From Mycobacterium lehmannii (GTDB lineage Bacteria; Actinomycetota; Actinomycetes; Mycobacteriales; Mycobacteriaceae), in NCBI RefSeq assembly GCF_002245535.1, contig NZ_NKCN01000008.1, positions 62,001-126,000 on the forward strand: a stretch of 64,000 nucleotides of DNA, written 5' to 3'. Within the stretch, counting starts at the first letter, position 1, and every line of letters begins with the position of its first letter. A model generated the notes under the pieces. That model did not search any database. It was not told the origin of the DNA and worked only from the letters and a program-made list of their open reading frames with translations. The translations under genes were made by a program, and so were the position numbers. This document shows, one piece after another, positions 1 through 8,636 of this stretch.

Positions 1-404
1 GCGAGGACGGCCGGTTGCGCTCGGCCACCGAGCACGCCGAGCTCGTCGGCGCGCTGCGTGAGGCGGCGGACGCGACCGGCGTGCACGTGGTGATCAACGC
101 GCGTACGGACCTGTTCCTGCGCCAGGACGGCGACGAGTCCGACCGTGTGGATCGTGCGATCGCGCGGTTGACCGAAGCCGCCGCGGCAGGGGCCGACGTG
201 CTTTACCCCGTCGGCCGTCACGATCCGGACACGTTGCGGCGCTTGACATCCGAGTTACCTCTGCCGGTGAACGCGATCGGGCTGCCCGATCAGGACGACC
301 CCGCGTCGTTCGGGCCGCTCGGTGTGGCGCGCGTCAGCTTCGGTCCGTTCCTGCAGCGCGCGCTGTCGGCACAGGCCAAGGAACTGTTGCAGCGCTGGGT
401 CTAG
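1..404 (+). CDS. Isocitrate lyase/PEP mutase family protein, 3' part only
   Basis: The window opens inside this gene; 133 codons of the 3' end are present, read from the GAG at base 3. The product resembles the C-terminal half of the isocitrate lyase/phosphoenolpyruvate mutase superfamily, TIM-barrel enzymes that make or break C-C or C-P bonds beside a carboxylate. The strand-loop INARTD is typical of that superfamily, where it lies at the substrate and Mg2+ site; the strands GADVLYPVG and LPVNAIG follow in the expected order. The substrate (methylisocitrate, oxaloacetate or another) cannot be told without the N-terminal half. The next gene on the same strand starts 10 bases after the stop, so cotranscription is likely. 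Confidence 0.8.
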   Translation, partial: EDGRLRSATEHAELVGALREAADATGVHVVINARTDLFLRQDGDESDRVDRAIARLTEAAAAGADVLYPVGRHDPDTLRRLTSELPLPVNAIGLPDQDDPASFGPLGVARVSFGPFLQRALSAQAKELLQRWV

Positions 405-414
405 GACGAAAGAC

Positions 415-708
415 ATGGCTGACGACGACCTGAACTGGCAGGACGACCAGTCACTGATCATGGCTGCAGGCGTGGTCGCGGCGGTCCTGGTGGCGATCCT
501 GATCTACGCGGTGGTCCGCACCTCGGACGCGGCCAGGGTGCCCGCTTCGGTGCCGCCGCCGGCGGCGACGTCGATTCCGCTGTCGTACACCACCACGACG
601 ACGACCACCCCCAGCTACACGATGCCGAGCGTGGAGACGACCGAGATCAGGGCCCCGGAGCCACCGCCGACCACCACCGGCGCGGCCCCCACGACAACCG
701 AGCGTTGA
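415..708 (+). CDS. Small Thr/Pro-rich single-pass membrane protein
   Basis: A 97-residue protein of unknown function. It has a short acidic cytoplasmic N-terminus (MADDDLNWQDDQ), one clear transmembrane helix at about residues 17-37 (AAGVVAAVLVAILIYAVV), and an extracytoplasmic tail very rich in Thr, Pro and Ser, including a run of seven Thr. Such tails are common in mycobacterial wall-associated proteins and may be glycosylated, which is inference. The ATG at 415 was chosen because the longer open frame from 322 would run deep into the upstream gene. The gene ends just before a strong hairpin at 717-744 and converges on the heat-shock gene. Confidence 0.7.
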   Translation: MADDDLNWQDDQSLIMAAGVVAAVLVAILIYAVVRTSDAARVPASVPPPAATSIPLSYTTTTTTTPSYTMPSVETTEIRAPEPPPTTTGAAPTTTER

Positions 709-716
709 GACGACGA

Positions 717-744
717 AGCCGGTGGAACCGAAGTTCCACCGGCT
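717..744. terminator. Bidirectional hairpin between convergent genes
   Basis: A perfect 12-bp stem (AGCCGGTGGAAC at 717-728 and its complement at 733-744) closes a 4-base loop, CGAA. It lies between the stop codons of two convergent genes (708 and 760). There is no long T-run, as usual for mycobacterial terminators, so termination is inferred from position and stem strength. Confidence 0.7.
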
Positions 745-759
745 GCCGTATCGAGGTGC

Positions 760-1194
760 TTACTTGTTTTCGATCGCGATGCGCTGCGTCTGACGGCCCT
801 TGTGGGCGCCGGGGATCCGCACCGTCAGCACACCAGTGTCGTACTCGGCCTTGATGTCCTGGCCGGTGACGTGCTCGGGGAGCTTGAACGATCGACGGAA
901 CGACCCGTAACGCACTTCGCGCAGCGTGCGACCGTCCTTATCTTCGGACCGCTCGTCGCGACGTTCGCCGTGGATCACGAGGTAGCCCCTGTCGACCTCG
1001 ACGTTCACATCCTTTTCGACGTCTAGGCCCGGAAGCTCGACGCGGACGAGCGCGTCGTCGCCCTCCCTGACGATTTCCGCGGCGGGGGTGAACGCCCCCG
1101 CGGCCCAGCTTTCAGCCGTCGCGGGGCCGAAGAAGTCGCGTACCCACCGGTCCAGATCCCACGTGGGACGAGTGCGTAATGCCAATGTGCTCAT
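760..1194 (-). CDS. hsp: Hsp20/alpha-crystallin small heat-shock protein (Acr2 type)
   Basis: A 144-residue small heat-shock protein, an ATP-independent holdase that binds unfolding proteins in the cytosol. The alpha-crystallin domain covers about residues 38-135 (ALVRVELPGLDVEKDVNVEV to GVLTVRIPGA), and the C-terminus carries the usual I-x-I-type tail (RIAIENK). The N-terminal block with RPTWDLDRWVRDFFGP and the adjacent nirB match M. tuberculosis Rv0251c (hsp, also called acr2). The ATG at 1194 is preceded by a good GAGGAGG Shine-Dalgarno, so the longer frame to 1257 was rejected. Upstream lie an HspR-type inverted repeat and an ECF-type promoter, so induction by heat or thiol and surface stress is expected. 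Confidence 0.93.
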   Translation of the reverse strand: MSTLALRTRPTWDLDRWVRDFFGPATAESWAAGAFTPAAEIVREGDDALVRVELPGLDVEKDVNVEVDRGYLVIHGERRDERSEDKDGRTLREVRYGSFRRSFKLPEHVTGQDIKAEYDTGVLTVRIPGAHKGRQTQRIAIENK

Positions 1195-1245
1195 GTCTGC
1201 CTCCTCGCTGTCGAACCGGTACTGTGCCGGTTTCTCAGCTAGTAA

Positions 1246-1272
1246 AACTTGAGTCACCTACGCTCATATTCC
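1246..1272 (-). promoter_or_regulatory. SigH/SigE-type promoter of hsp
   Basis: Read on the minus strand, GGAAT (1272-1268) and GTT (1248-1246) are separated by 19 bases. This matches the -35/-10 pattern of the SigR/SigH-like ECF sigma factors (GGAAY, 18-19 bases, GTT). The GTT ends 51 bases before the hsp start codon. It overlaps the HspR-type operator at 1248-1268. The match is by eye; no score was computed. Confidence 0.5.
1248..1268. promoter_or_regulatory. HAIR-type operator for HspR upstream of hsp
   Basis: CTTGAGT at 1248-1254 is a perfect left half of the HAIR consensus CTTGAGT-N7-ACTCAAG. Exactly seven bases later GCTCATA (1262-1268) keeps the CTCA core of the right half. HspR is known to repress the acr2 gene of M. 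tuberculosis through such an element. The right half here is degenerate, so affinity may be moderate. Confidence 0.6.
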
Positions 1273-1403
1273 TTTAGGTCGTTCGCCGCGAGCGAACCCG
1301 CAGCATCGGGCTCACAGCGGCCGCGGGTCGATGTGAGCACACCGTGATCGCTGCTTCACACGAGGCGACATTGCGGCAATATCGGCTGCTTAGCGTCGGC
1401 GGC

Positions 1404-3959
1404 ATGCGGTCAACAAGGAACGTGGTCGTGGTCGGCCACGGCATGGTCGGGCACCGATTCGTCGAGGCGTTGCGGTCCCGTGACGCCGACGGCCAGTGGC
1501 GGGTGACGATCCTCGCCGAGGAAGCCGATGCCGCCTACGACCGGGTCGGGCTCACCGGGTACACCGAACACTGGGACCGCAGCCGGTTGGCGCTCGCGGG
1601 CAACGACTACCCGGATGACGAGCTGGTCGAGCTGCGGCTGGGCACGCGGGTCACCGGGATCGACCGGACGGACAAGGCGGTGCTGACCGCCGAGGGTTCC
1701 CGGATTCCATACGACGCCTTGGTGTTGGCGACCGGTTCGTATGCGTTCGTACCGCCGGTGCCGGGCCGCGACCTGCCGGCCTGCCACGTCTATCGGACCC
1801 TCGACGACCTCGACGCGATCCGGGCAGGCGCCGAAACGGCACTCGCGTCCAAGGCGCCCGTCGGTGTGGTGATCGGCGGTGGTCTGCTCGGCCTCGAAGC
1901 GGCGAATGCGCTGCGCGCGTTCGGGTTGAAGACCCACGTCGTCGAGATGGCGCCCCACCTGATGGCCGCGCAGCTCGACGAGGCAGGCGGCGCGCTGCTG
2001 AGCAGGATGGTCAAGAGCCTGGGCATCGAGGTGCACACCGGCGTGGGCACCGAGACCATCGCGCCGGCACAGCGCAACCGGCCGCTGCGCAAATCCGACC
2101 AAGACGACTCAGTGCGGTTGTCCCTCAACGACGGAAGCCATATCGACACCGGCCTGATCGTGTTCGCCGCCGGTGTGCGCCCGCGCGACGAACTCGCCCG
2201 CGAAGCGGGCCTGGAGATTGCCCAGCGCGGCGGTGTGCTGACCGACCTATCCTGCGTCACAAGCGATCCCGACATCTACGCCATCGGCGAGGTGGCCGCG
2301 ATCGAGGGCCGCTGCTATGGGCTGGTCGGCCCCGGCTATACGAGCGCGGAGGTGGTGGCCGATCGCCTGCTTGGTGGCGCCGCCGAGTTCCCGGAAGCCG
2401 ACATGTCGACCAAGCTCAAGCTGCTCGGCGTCGACGTGGCCAGCTTCGGCGATGCCCAGGGCCACACGCCCAACTGCTTGAACGTCGTGGTCAATGACCC
2501 GGTCAAGCAGACCTACGCGAAGCTGGTGCTCTCCGATGACGCCAAGACCCTGTTGGGCGGAATCCTCGTCGGCGACGCGTCGGCCTACGGTGTGCTGCGT
2601 CCGATGGTAGCCAGCGAACTGCCCGGTGACCCGCTGTCGCTGATCGCACCCGCCTCCGACGGCGACGCACCGGGTTTGGGTGTCGGCGCGCTGCCCGACA
2701 TCGCGCAGATCTGCTCCTGCAACAACGTCACCAAGGGTGACCTGAAGGAGGCCATCAGCGGCGGATGCGCCGACGTGCCCGGCCTGAAGAAGTGCACGCT
2801 CGCGGGCACCTCCTGCGGTTCGTGCGTGCCGCTGCTCAAGCAGCTGCTGGAGGCCGAGGGCGTTGAACAGTCCAAGGCGCTGTGCGAACACTTCTCGCAG
2901 TCGCGCGCCGAGTTGTTCGAGATCATTAGCGCCACCGAGATCCGCACGTTCTCCGGTTTGATCGAGCGGTTCGGCACCGGAAAGGGTTGCGACATCTGCA
3001 AACCGGTGGTGGCCTCGATTCTCGCCTCGACGAGCAGCGAGCACATCCTCGACGGGGAGCAGGCCTCGCTGCAGGACTCCAACGACCACTTCCTGGCCAA
3101 CATACAGAAAAACGGCAGCTACTCGGTGGTGCCACGGTCACCGGGCGGCGAGATCACACCGGAGCAACTGATCCTGATCGGCGAGATCGCCAGGGACTTC
3201 GGCCTGTACACCAAGATCACCGGCGGGCAGCGCATCGACATGTTCGGCGCCCGCGTCGACCAGCTTCCCGAGATCTGGCGCCGGCTCGTCGACGGCGGCA
3301 TGGAATCCGGGCACGCCTACGGCAAGTCGTTGCGCACCGTCAAGAGCTGCGTCGGCAGCACATGGTGCCGCTACGGTCAACAGGACTCCGTCGACATGGC
3401 CGTCGAAATCGAGAAGCGCTACCGCGGGCTTCGCGCACCACACAAGATCAAGATGGCGGTGTCGGGATGCGCGCGCGAATGCGCGGAGGCGCAGAGCAAA
3501 GACGTCGGCGTCATCGCCACCGAACAAGGCTGGAATCTTTACGTCTGCGGCAACGGCGGCATGTCGCCCCGGCACGCGCAGCTGCTGGCCGGCGACCTCG
3601 ACGACGAGACGTTGATCCGGTACATCGACCGGTTCCTGATGTTCTACATCCGCACCGCCGACCGGTTGCAGCGCACTGCGCCGTGGCTGGAGGCGATGGA
3701 CGGAGGACTGGACCATCTCCGCGATGTCGTCTGCAACGACTCCCTGGGCTTGGCCGCCGAATTCGAGGATGCGATGGCCCGCCACGTGGAGGGCTACGCC
3801 TGCGAATGGAAAGGCGTGCTCGACGACCCGAACAAGCTGTCGCGCTTCGTGTCTTTCGTCAACGCCCCCGACGTCGCTGACCCCACAGTCGAGTTCACCG
3901 AGCGGTCCGGCCGCAAGGTGCCCGTCCCCATCGGAATGCCGAAGGTGCCCCAAAGATGA
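1404..3959 (+). CDS. nirB: Assimilatory nitrite reductase [NAD(P)H] large subunit
   Basis: An 851-residue NirB, the FAD, [2Fe-2S], [4Fe-4S] and siroheme subunit that reduces nitrite to ammonium in the cytosol. Order of parts: FAD-binding Rossmann motif VVVGHGMVG at the N-terminus, NAD-binding GGGLLGLEAAN near residue 175, BFD-type [2Fe-2S] cysteines (ICSCNN and GTSCGSC) near 435-475, then a sulfite/nitrite reductase domain with the cluster-siroheme cysteines in SCVGSTWC and GCARECAEA. The length is close to the 853 residues of M. tuberculosis NirB. I chose the ATG at 1404 because the protein then begins directly before the FAD motif; a GTG at 1344 is an alternative. The stop overlaps the nirD start (ATGA). 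Confidence 0.95.
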   Translation: MRSTRNVVVVGHGMVGHRFVEALRSRDADGQWRVTILAEEADAAYDRVGLTGYTEHWDRSRLALAGNDYPDDELVELRLGTRVTGIDRTDKAVLTAEGSRIPYDALVLATGSYAFVPPVPGRDLPACHVYRTLDDLDAIRAGAETALASKAPVGVVIGGGLLGLEAANALRAFGLKTHVVEMAPHLMAAQLDEAGGALLSRMVKSLGIEVHTGVGTETIAPAQRNRPLRKSDQDDSVRLSLNDGSHIDTGLIVFAAGVRPRDELAREAGLEIAQRGGVLTDLSCVTSDPDIYAIGEVAAIEGRCYGLVGPGYTSAEVVADRLLGGAAEFPEADMSTKLKLLGVDVASFGDAQGHTPNCLNVVVNDPVKQTYAKLVLSDDAKTLLGGILVGDASAYGVLRPMVASELPGDPLSLIAPASDGDAPGLGVGALPDIAQICSCNNVTKGDLKEAISGGCADVPGLKKCTLAGTSCGSCVPLLKQLLEAEGVEQSKALCEHFSQSRAELFEIISATEIRTFSGLIERFGTGKGCDICKPVVASILASTSSEHILDGEQASLQDSNDHFLANIQKNGSYSVVPRSPGGEITPEQLILIGEIARDFGLYTKITGGQRIDMFGARVDQLPEIWRRLVDGGMESGHAYGKSLRTVKSCVGSTWCRYGQQDSVDMAVEIEKRYRGLRAPHKIKMAVSGCARECAEAQSKDVGVIATEQGWNLYVCGNGGMSPRHAQLLAGDLDDETLIRYIDRFLMFYIRTADRLQRTAPWLEAMDGGLDHLRDVVCNDSLGLAAEFEDAMARHVEGYACEWKGVLDDPNKLSRFVSFVNAPDVADPTVEFTERSGRKVPVPIGMPKVPQR

Positions 3960-4303
3960 CAACTCTCAACGACATCCAGGTCTGGACAACAGCCTGCCGC
4001 TACGACTTCCTGATCCCGAACCGCGGCGTGGGCGTGCTACTCGCCGACGGCAGCCAGGCGGCGCTGTTCCGTCTGGACGACGGGTCGCTGCATGCGGTCG
4101 GCAATATCGATCCGTTCTCGGGCGCTGCGGTGATGTCACGCGGCCTCGTCGGCGATCGCGGCGGCCGGCCGACAGTGCAGTCCCCGATCAAGAAGCAGGC
4201 CTTCGCGCTCGATGACGGCGTGTGCCTCGACGATCCCGAGTTCTCGCTGCCGGTCTACCCGACGCGCGTCACCGCCGACGGCCACGTCGAGGTCCGCGGC
4301 TGA
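3956..4303 (+). CDS. nirD: Nitrite reductase small subunit
   Basis: A 115-residue NirD, the small Rieske-fold partner of NirB. As in other assimilatory NirD proteins, the CxH...CxxH ligands of a true Rieske cluster are absent, so it should be structural or regulatory rather than redox-active. Conserved pieces are NRGVGVLLADG, the strand AALFRLDDG, and the C-terminal YPTRV. Its ATG overlaps the nirB stop codon by four bases, which couples translation of the two subunits. A strong inverted repeat follows 17 bases after the stop. Confidence 0.92.
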   Translation: MTTLNDIQVWTTACRYDFLIPNRGVGVLLADGSQAALFRLDDGSLHAVGNIDPFSGAAVMSRGLVGDRGGRPTVQSPIKKQAFALDDGVCLDDPEFSLPVYPTRVTADGHVEVRG

Positions 4304-4319
4304 CCCCTACCCGTCTTTG

Positions 4320-4380
4320 CGCGAAATTGCATTCCAGCAGCGAAAGTTCGAGTGAACACCTGCTGGAATGCCATTTCGCG
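4320..4380. repeat. Long inverted repeat between convergent genes
   Basis: Two 21-base arms (4320-4340 and 4360-4380) are reverse complements with a single mismatch, around a 19-base loop. The arms run from CGCGAAATTGCATTCC to its complement GGAATGCCATTTCGCG. The element lies between nirD and the convergent chelatase gene and could end transcription from both sides. Its AT-rich core in a GC-rich setting suggests a dispersed intergenic repeat of the genus, but only one copy is in this window. Confidence 0.75.
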
Positions 4381-4388
4381 GCGGTGAG

Positions 4389-5069
4389 TCAGGCTGCCAG
4401 CGGAACGCGGGCGCGGCGGAACCGGTTGGCGATCAACCGCACCATCGCGGGATGGGTGCCCAGCGGGTCGGCCACCGCGTCGGCACCGCTGTCGCGCAGC
4501 CGGTCCTGAAAAAGTCCCTCGGCCAACAGGTACGAGGCCACGACCACCCGCCTCGCGCCGTTGCGACGTAGCCGCGCCACCGCGTCGGCGACGCGCGGCT
4601 CACCGGTGGCGGCGTACGCCAGTTCGACCCGCTCACCGATCACCGCCGACAACAGCGCCGACGTCTGTCGCAGATCCGACAACGCACCGGGGTCGGACGT
4701 GCCCGCTGCGGCGAGGACCACCGAATCGCCCGCACGCCAGCCACATTCGATTAAGCGATCCATGAGCACACGCGCCAACGCGGGGCTGGGTCCAAGTGCC
4801 TCGGCAACGGTCACGCCGGGATGTCCACTGGCCGCGACGTGTGCGGGGATGTCGACATTGACGTGATACCCGCGCGCCAGAAATGCCGGCACGAGGATGG
4901 TCCGATCGGACAACGTCTGCAACACCTCACTCGGTGTCGGGCCGAGGACGTCGACGAACGCGACGTGGACCGGGGTGCCGAGCGCGGTCGACACCCGGTC
5001 GGCGAGGCTCCCGATCAACGCGACACCGCTCTGTTTACGCGTGCCGTGCGCTACCAGTAGATAGCTCAT
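4389..5069 (-). CDS. Sirohydrochlorin chelatase (CbiX family)
   Basis: A 226-residue CbiX/SirB-type chelatase, which inserts Fe2+ or Co2+ into sirohydrochlorin. Two tandem chelatase halves are visible: the first with the catalytic strand LLVAHGTR and the motif GYHVNVDIP, the second beginning near VVLAAAGTSD, where the His is replaced. As a neighbour of nirBD its job is most likely the iron step of siroheme synthesis, supplying the NirB cofactor; this is inference from context. The ATG overlaps the stop of the upstream regulator gene by four bases, so the two are cotranscribed. It corresponds to M. tuberculosis Rv0259c. Confidence 0.88.
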   Translation of the reverse strand: MSYLLVAHGTRKQSGVALIGSLADRVSTALGTPVHVAFVDVLGPTPSEVLQTLSDRTILVPAFLARGYHVNVDIPAHVAASGHPGVTVAEALGPSPALARVLMDRLIECGWRAGDSVVLAAAGTSDPGALSDLRQTSALLSAVIGERVELAYAATGEPRVADAVARLRRNGARRVVVASYLLAEGLFQDRLRDSGADAVADPLGTHPAMVRLIANRFRRARVPLAA

Positions 5070-6214
5070 GGCGTGTACGCCAGGTTGTCCTCGACGGCCA
5101 GGCGGTAGCCGCGCTTGACGACGGTCGACACGATGTTCTTGTCGCCCAACGCCGTTCGCAGCCGCAAGACGGCCGTTTCAACGGCGTGGGTGTCGGTGCC
5201 GGTGCCGGGAAGGGCCCGCAGCAGGTCGGCGCGCGACACCACCGCTCCCGGCCGGTGGGCGAGTGCGCGAATCGTCGCCATGCCCGCCGGTGACACCGGC
5301 TTGACGACACCGTCGACCAGGACGCACGTGCCGCGGATCTCGAGCAGGTGCCCGGCCACTCGAATGGTGCGCGAACACAACAGCGGCAGCTCATCGGTGA
5401 TGTGACGGGCCAACGCCCCCAACCGCATTCGCTCCGGAGCCGACGTCGGTATACCCAACCGAACCAGCGGCCGGGCGGTCACGGGGCCGACGCACATGGC
5501 GTGCACGTCTCGGCGGAAGGCAGCGATCACCTGGTTCTCCAGGCCCATCTCCTTGGCCCGCAGCAGCACCGAGGCGACGGCGGGCGCCGACGTGAAGCTG
5601 ACCGCGTCGAACTTTTCGTCGGCGATACCGGCCACCAGTTGGTCGAAGTCACCGTTGTGTGGCGCCGGATGCCACCGGTACACCCGGATCGGCACGACCT
5701 CGGCACCCGCGGCACACAACTCGTCGAGGAACTCGGGAAACGGGTCCCAGTCATCGGTGGCTCCGTGCAACTGCACCGCGATCCGCTGCCCGGCGATACC
5801 GCCCTCAACGAGGTAGTGCAGCAATTCGCGTGACGACTCCGAGTCGGGGGACCACTCCTCAGGCAGCCCGGCGGCGCGCAGCGCACCGGTCGCCTTGGGG
5901 CCGCGCGACACGACGCGGGCCTTCGCGAGCGCGCCGGTCAGGTCGTTGGCCAGCCCCCAGCCGTCGGCCGCGGCGACCCAGCCGCGGAACCCGATGCCGG
6001 TGGTGGCGATCACGATGTCGGGCGGGACGTCGATCAGGCCTTCGGTGTGGGCGCGCAGCTCGTCGTCGTCGGGCAACGGCACCATCTGGATCGCCGCCGC
6101 GCTGGTCACCGTCGCACCGCGGCGGCGCAGGAGCGCGCTCAGCTCGTCGGCGCGCCGAGCGGAGGTCACGGCTACCCGGAATCCGGTCAGCGGCGCCCAG
6201 TCCGGCTCAGTCAT
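5066..6214 (-). CDS. nnaR: HemD-winged helix regulator of nitrite assimilation (NnaR)
   Basis: A 382-residue fusion of a uroporphyrinogen-III synthase (HemD)-like domain (about residues 1-255) and an OmpR-type winged-helix DNA-binding domain (about 275-375, with GTCVLVDG, AVETAVLRLR and VVKRGYRL). This architecture is that of M. smegmatis NnaR and M. tuberculosis Rv0260c; NnaR is known to be required for growth on nitrate or nitrite. The HemD part may sense a tetrapyrrole or supply it, which is not settled here. The ATG at 6214 was preferred to the longer frame at 6244. It heads a two-gene operon with the chelatase and faces nirBD. The nitrate transporter narK found beside it in relatives is missing. 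Confidence 0.88.
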   Translation of the reverse strand: MTEPDWAPLTGFRVAVTSARRADELSALLRRRGATVTSAAAIQMVPLPDDDELRAHTEGLIDVPPDIVIATTGIGFRGWVAAADGWGLANDLTGALAKARVVSRGPKATGALRAAGLPEEWSPDSESSRELLHYLVEGGIAGQRIAVQLHGATDDWDPFPEFLDELCAAGAEVVPIRVYRWHPAPHNGDFDQLVAGIADEKFDAVSFTSAPAVASVLLRAKEMGLENQVIAAFRRDVHAMCVGPVTARPLVRLGIPTSAPERMRLGALARHITDELPLLCSRTIRVAGHLLEIRGTCVLVDGVVKPVSPAGMATIRALAHRPGAVVSRADLLRALPGTGTDTHAVETAVLRLRTALGDKNIVSTVVKRGYRLAVEDNLAYTP

Positions 6215-6400
6215 GGAACCTGTGTAGGCAGCGCATGTTTCCAAGCGATTACTTGGCCATTTCCGAGGCGTGTCGGCACCGCCCGCAGCCTGCAGAACGT
6301 CATGAAAGCCGACGTTAACGAGGCGTTATTGCGTCAACATGCCGTGCGGTGACCCCGCCGTGAAATTCCCCTCACCCCACACCCGGTGCGGATGTGAGTC

Positions 6401-6979
<579 letters not shown>

Positions 6980-6996
6980 CTACCAGCGCGGTGTGA

Positions 6997-7884
6997 CTAA
7001 CGGTCCCCGAACGGTCGGCGCGGCCGCGACCAATGCATCCGCACCGTTTGCCCGGGCCGCACCTGAGCGACCTTGTCGATGTCCTCGTCGGCGACCACAC
7101 CGATCACCGGGTACCCACCCGTGACCGGGTGATCCGGCCCGAGGATGACGGGAAAACCGTTCGGCGGCACCTGAATTGCGCCCCTTGTGGCGCCCTCGCT
7201 CGACAGTTGCCGGTCCGGCCAGCGATACTCGAGCGGCCCGCCGACCAACCGCATGCCCACGCGGTCGCTCTTGTTGGTCGCCTGCCAGTTCGTGCGAATC
7301 AATACATCCGGATCGACGAACCAGTCGTCGCGCGGGCCGGGCACCACAGTCAACTCGAGCACGTCGTCCTCAATGGCCGCGACGGGAGCCTGGTCGAGTT
7401 CGGGGAAGTCCTCGGTGTGCTCGCCGACGGGCAGCACATCGCCTGTCCGCAGCGGCTGCGGACCGATCGCCGACATCACGTCATACGACCGCGAGCCCAG
7501 TACCGGTTCGACGTCGATGCCGCCGCGCACCGCCAGATATGTCCGAAGGCCGGCACGCGGCGCACCGAGCGAGATCACCTCACCGTCGCGGGCGTAGTGG
7601 ATGCTGTTGGTGCCGAACAACGCTCCGTCGACGGTCGGATCGGTGTCGGCGCCGGTGACCGCGATCGCGATATCGTCACCGTGCACCCGCGCCGCCAGCC
7701 CGCCGAACGTCACCTCGATGGTGGCCCGATCGCCGGGGTTGGCCACCAGCCGGTTGGCCAGTGTGTGCGAGCTGCGGTCGGCGGCGCCGGAGCGGCCCAC
7801 GCCCATATGCGCCAAGCCGGGCCGGCCCAGGTCCTCGACCAGAGCTAACGGTCCGGAGCGCAGGATCTCCAGCGTCGTCGTCAT
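6997..7884 (-). CDS. pxpC: 5-oxoprolinase subunit C (KipA/PxpC)
   Basis: A 295-residue biotin-dependent-carboxylase-like protein of the KipA/PxpC family. With PxpA and PxpB this family forms the prokaryotic ATP-dependent 5-oxoprolinase, opening pyroglutamate to glutamate. Typical blocks are [22 protein letters not shown] near the N-terminus and the C-terminal [17 protein letters not shown]. The ATG at 7884 overlaps the pxpB stop codon (ATGA), so PxpB and PxpC are translationally coupled. A frame extension to 7956 lies inside pxpB and was rejected. No pxpA (LamB/YcsF) is found in the window. Confidence 0.9.
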   Translation of the reverse strand: MTTTLEILRSGPLALVEDLGRPGLAHMGVGRSGAADRSSHTLANRLVANPGDRATIEVTFGGLAARVHGDDIAIAVTGADTDPTVDGALFGTNSIHYARDGEVISLGAPRAGLRTYLAVRGGIDVEPVLGSRSYDVMSAIGPQPLRTGDVLPVGEHTEDFPELDQAPVAAIEDDVLELTVVPGPRDDWFVDPDVLIRTNWQATNKSDRVGMRLVGGPLEYRWPDRQLSSEGATRGAIQVPPNGFPVILGPDHPVTGGYPVIGVVADEDIDKVAQVRPGQTVRMHWSRPRRPFGDR

Positions 7885-8561
7885 GACTCGACCGCCCGGA
7901 ACTGGACCCACATGCCCGATGTCAGCAGCGCCGGGCTGTCTCGGTTGATGTCCCACAGCACCGCCGAGGTGCGGCCGATCAGCTGCCAGCCGCCGGGCGA
8001 CTCGCGCGGATAGATACCGCTGAACTCGCCCGCCAGACCCACGGCGCCGGCAGGCACCTTGGTCCTCGGCTCGGATCGCCGCGGCACCTCGAGCCTGCGG
8101 TCACCGCCGACGAGATAGGCGAAGCCCGGTGCGAACCCGCCGAACGCGACCCGCCACATGCTGCCGGTGTGTGCGGCGACGACGTCGTCAGGGGTCAGCC
8201 CCGTCAGTCGGGCCACCTCGTCGAGATCGGGTCCGTCGTAGACGACGTCGATGGTGAGGTCGGCGCGGCCGCCGGCGGGTGGTATCAGCTCGGCCTCCGG
8301 ATCGGCGTCGATGCGCAACCCGCCGAGACGCTGTCGCGTCGGCGCCTGATATCTGGGCTCGGCGAGCTTGACCAACACGGTTCGCGCGGCGGGGACGATG
8401 TCGAGGACGCCGGGCAGGTCGGCCCGTCGGATCGCCTCGCTCCACGCCAACACCTCGGCGGTGGTGTCGAACTCGAGCAACAGCGCCCGATCCCCGTAGT
8501 CGCGGATCGGCATCGCGCCGGCGCCCGGCACGTCACGTTCCATTTCGGCTGTCACGGTCAT
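7881..8561 (-). CDS. pxpB: 5-oxoprolinase subunit B (KipI/PxpB)
   Basis: A 226-residue KipI/PxpB protein, the partner of the following PxpC. Recognisable features are the start of the conserved domain, [12 protein letters not shown], the block [15 protein letters not shown], the motif [12 protein letters not shown], and the C-terminal [16 protein letters not shown]. It corresponds to Rv0264c, as PxpC does to Rv0263c. The ATG at 8561 is used; an internal Met shortly before the conserved domain is a possible alternative. The genes share four bases. The 75 bases upstream hold the likely promoter but no motif I can name with confidence. Confidence 0.9.
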   Translation of the reverse strand: MTVTAEMERDVPGAGAMPIRDYGDRALLLEFDTTAEVLAWSEAIRRADLPGVLDIVPAARTVLVKLAEPRYQAPTRQRLGGLRIDADPEAELIPPAGGRADLTIDVVYDGPDLDEVARLTGLTPDDVVAAHTGSMWRVAFGGFAPGFAYLVGGDRRLEVPRRSEPRTKVPAGAVGLAGEFSGIYPRESPGGWQLIGRTSAVLWDINRDSPALLTSGMWVQFRAVES

Positions 8562-8636
8562 ACCTGCGAAATTACCCGCGAGTAGCTTGCAATACGCCTG
8601 CTCTATGAGCCTTGCCAGAGGAGTTTTAGCGATGCC

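Noticed and set aside
1344-1359. GTGA-N8-TCAC upstream of nirB as a CRP/Cmr-type site
   Set aside because: The mycobacterial CRP consensus has six bases between GTGA and TCAC; here there are eight, and I could not find a convincing GlnR box either.
6215-6400. A lost narK remnant upstream of nnaR
   Set aside because: No frame in these 186 bases shows transporter-like helices, so there is no visible remnant.
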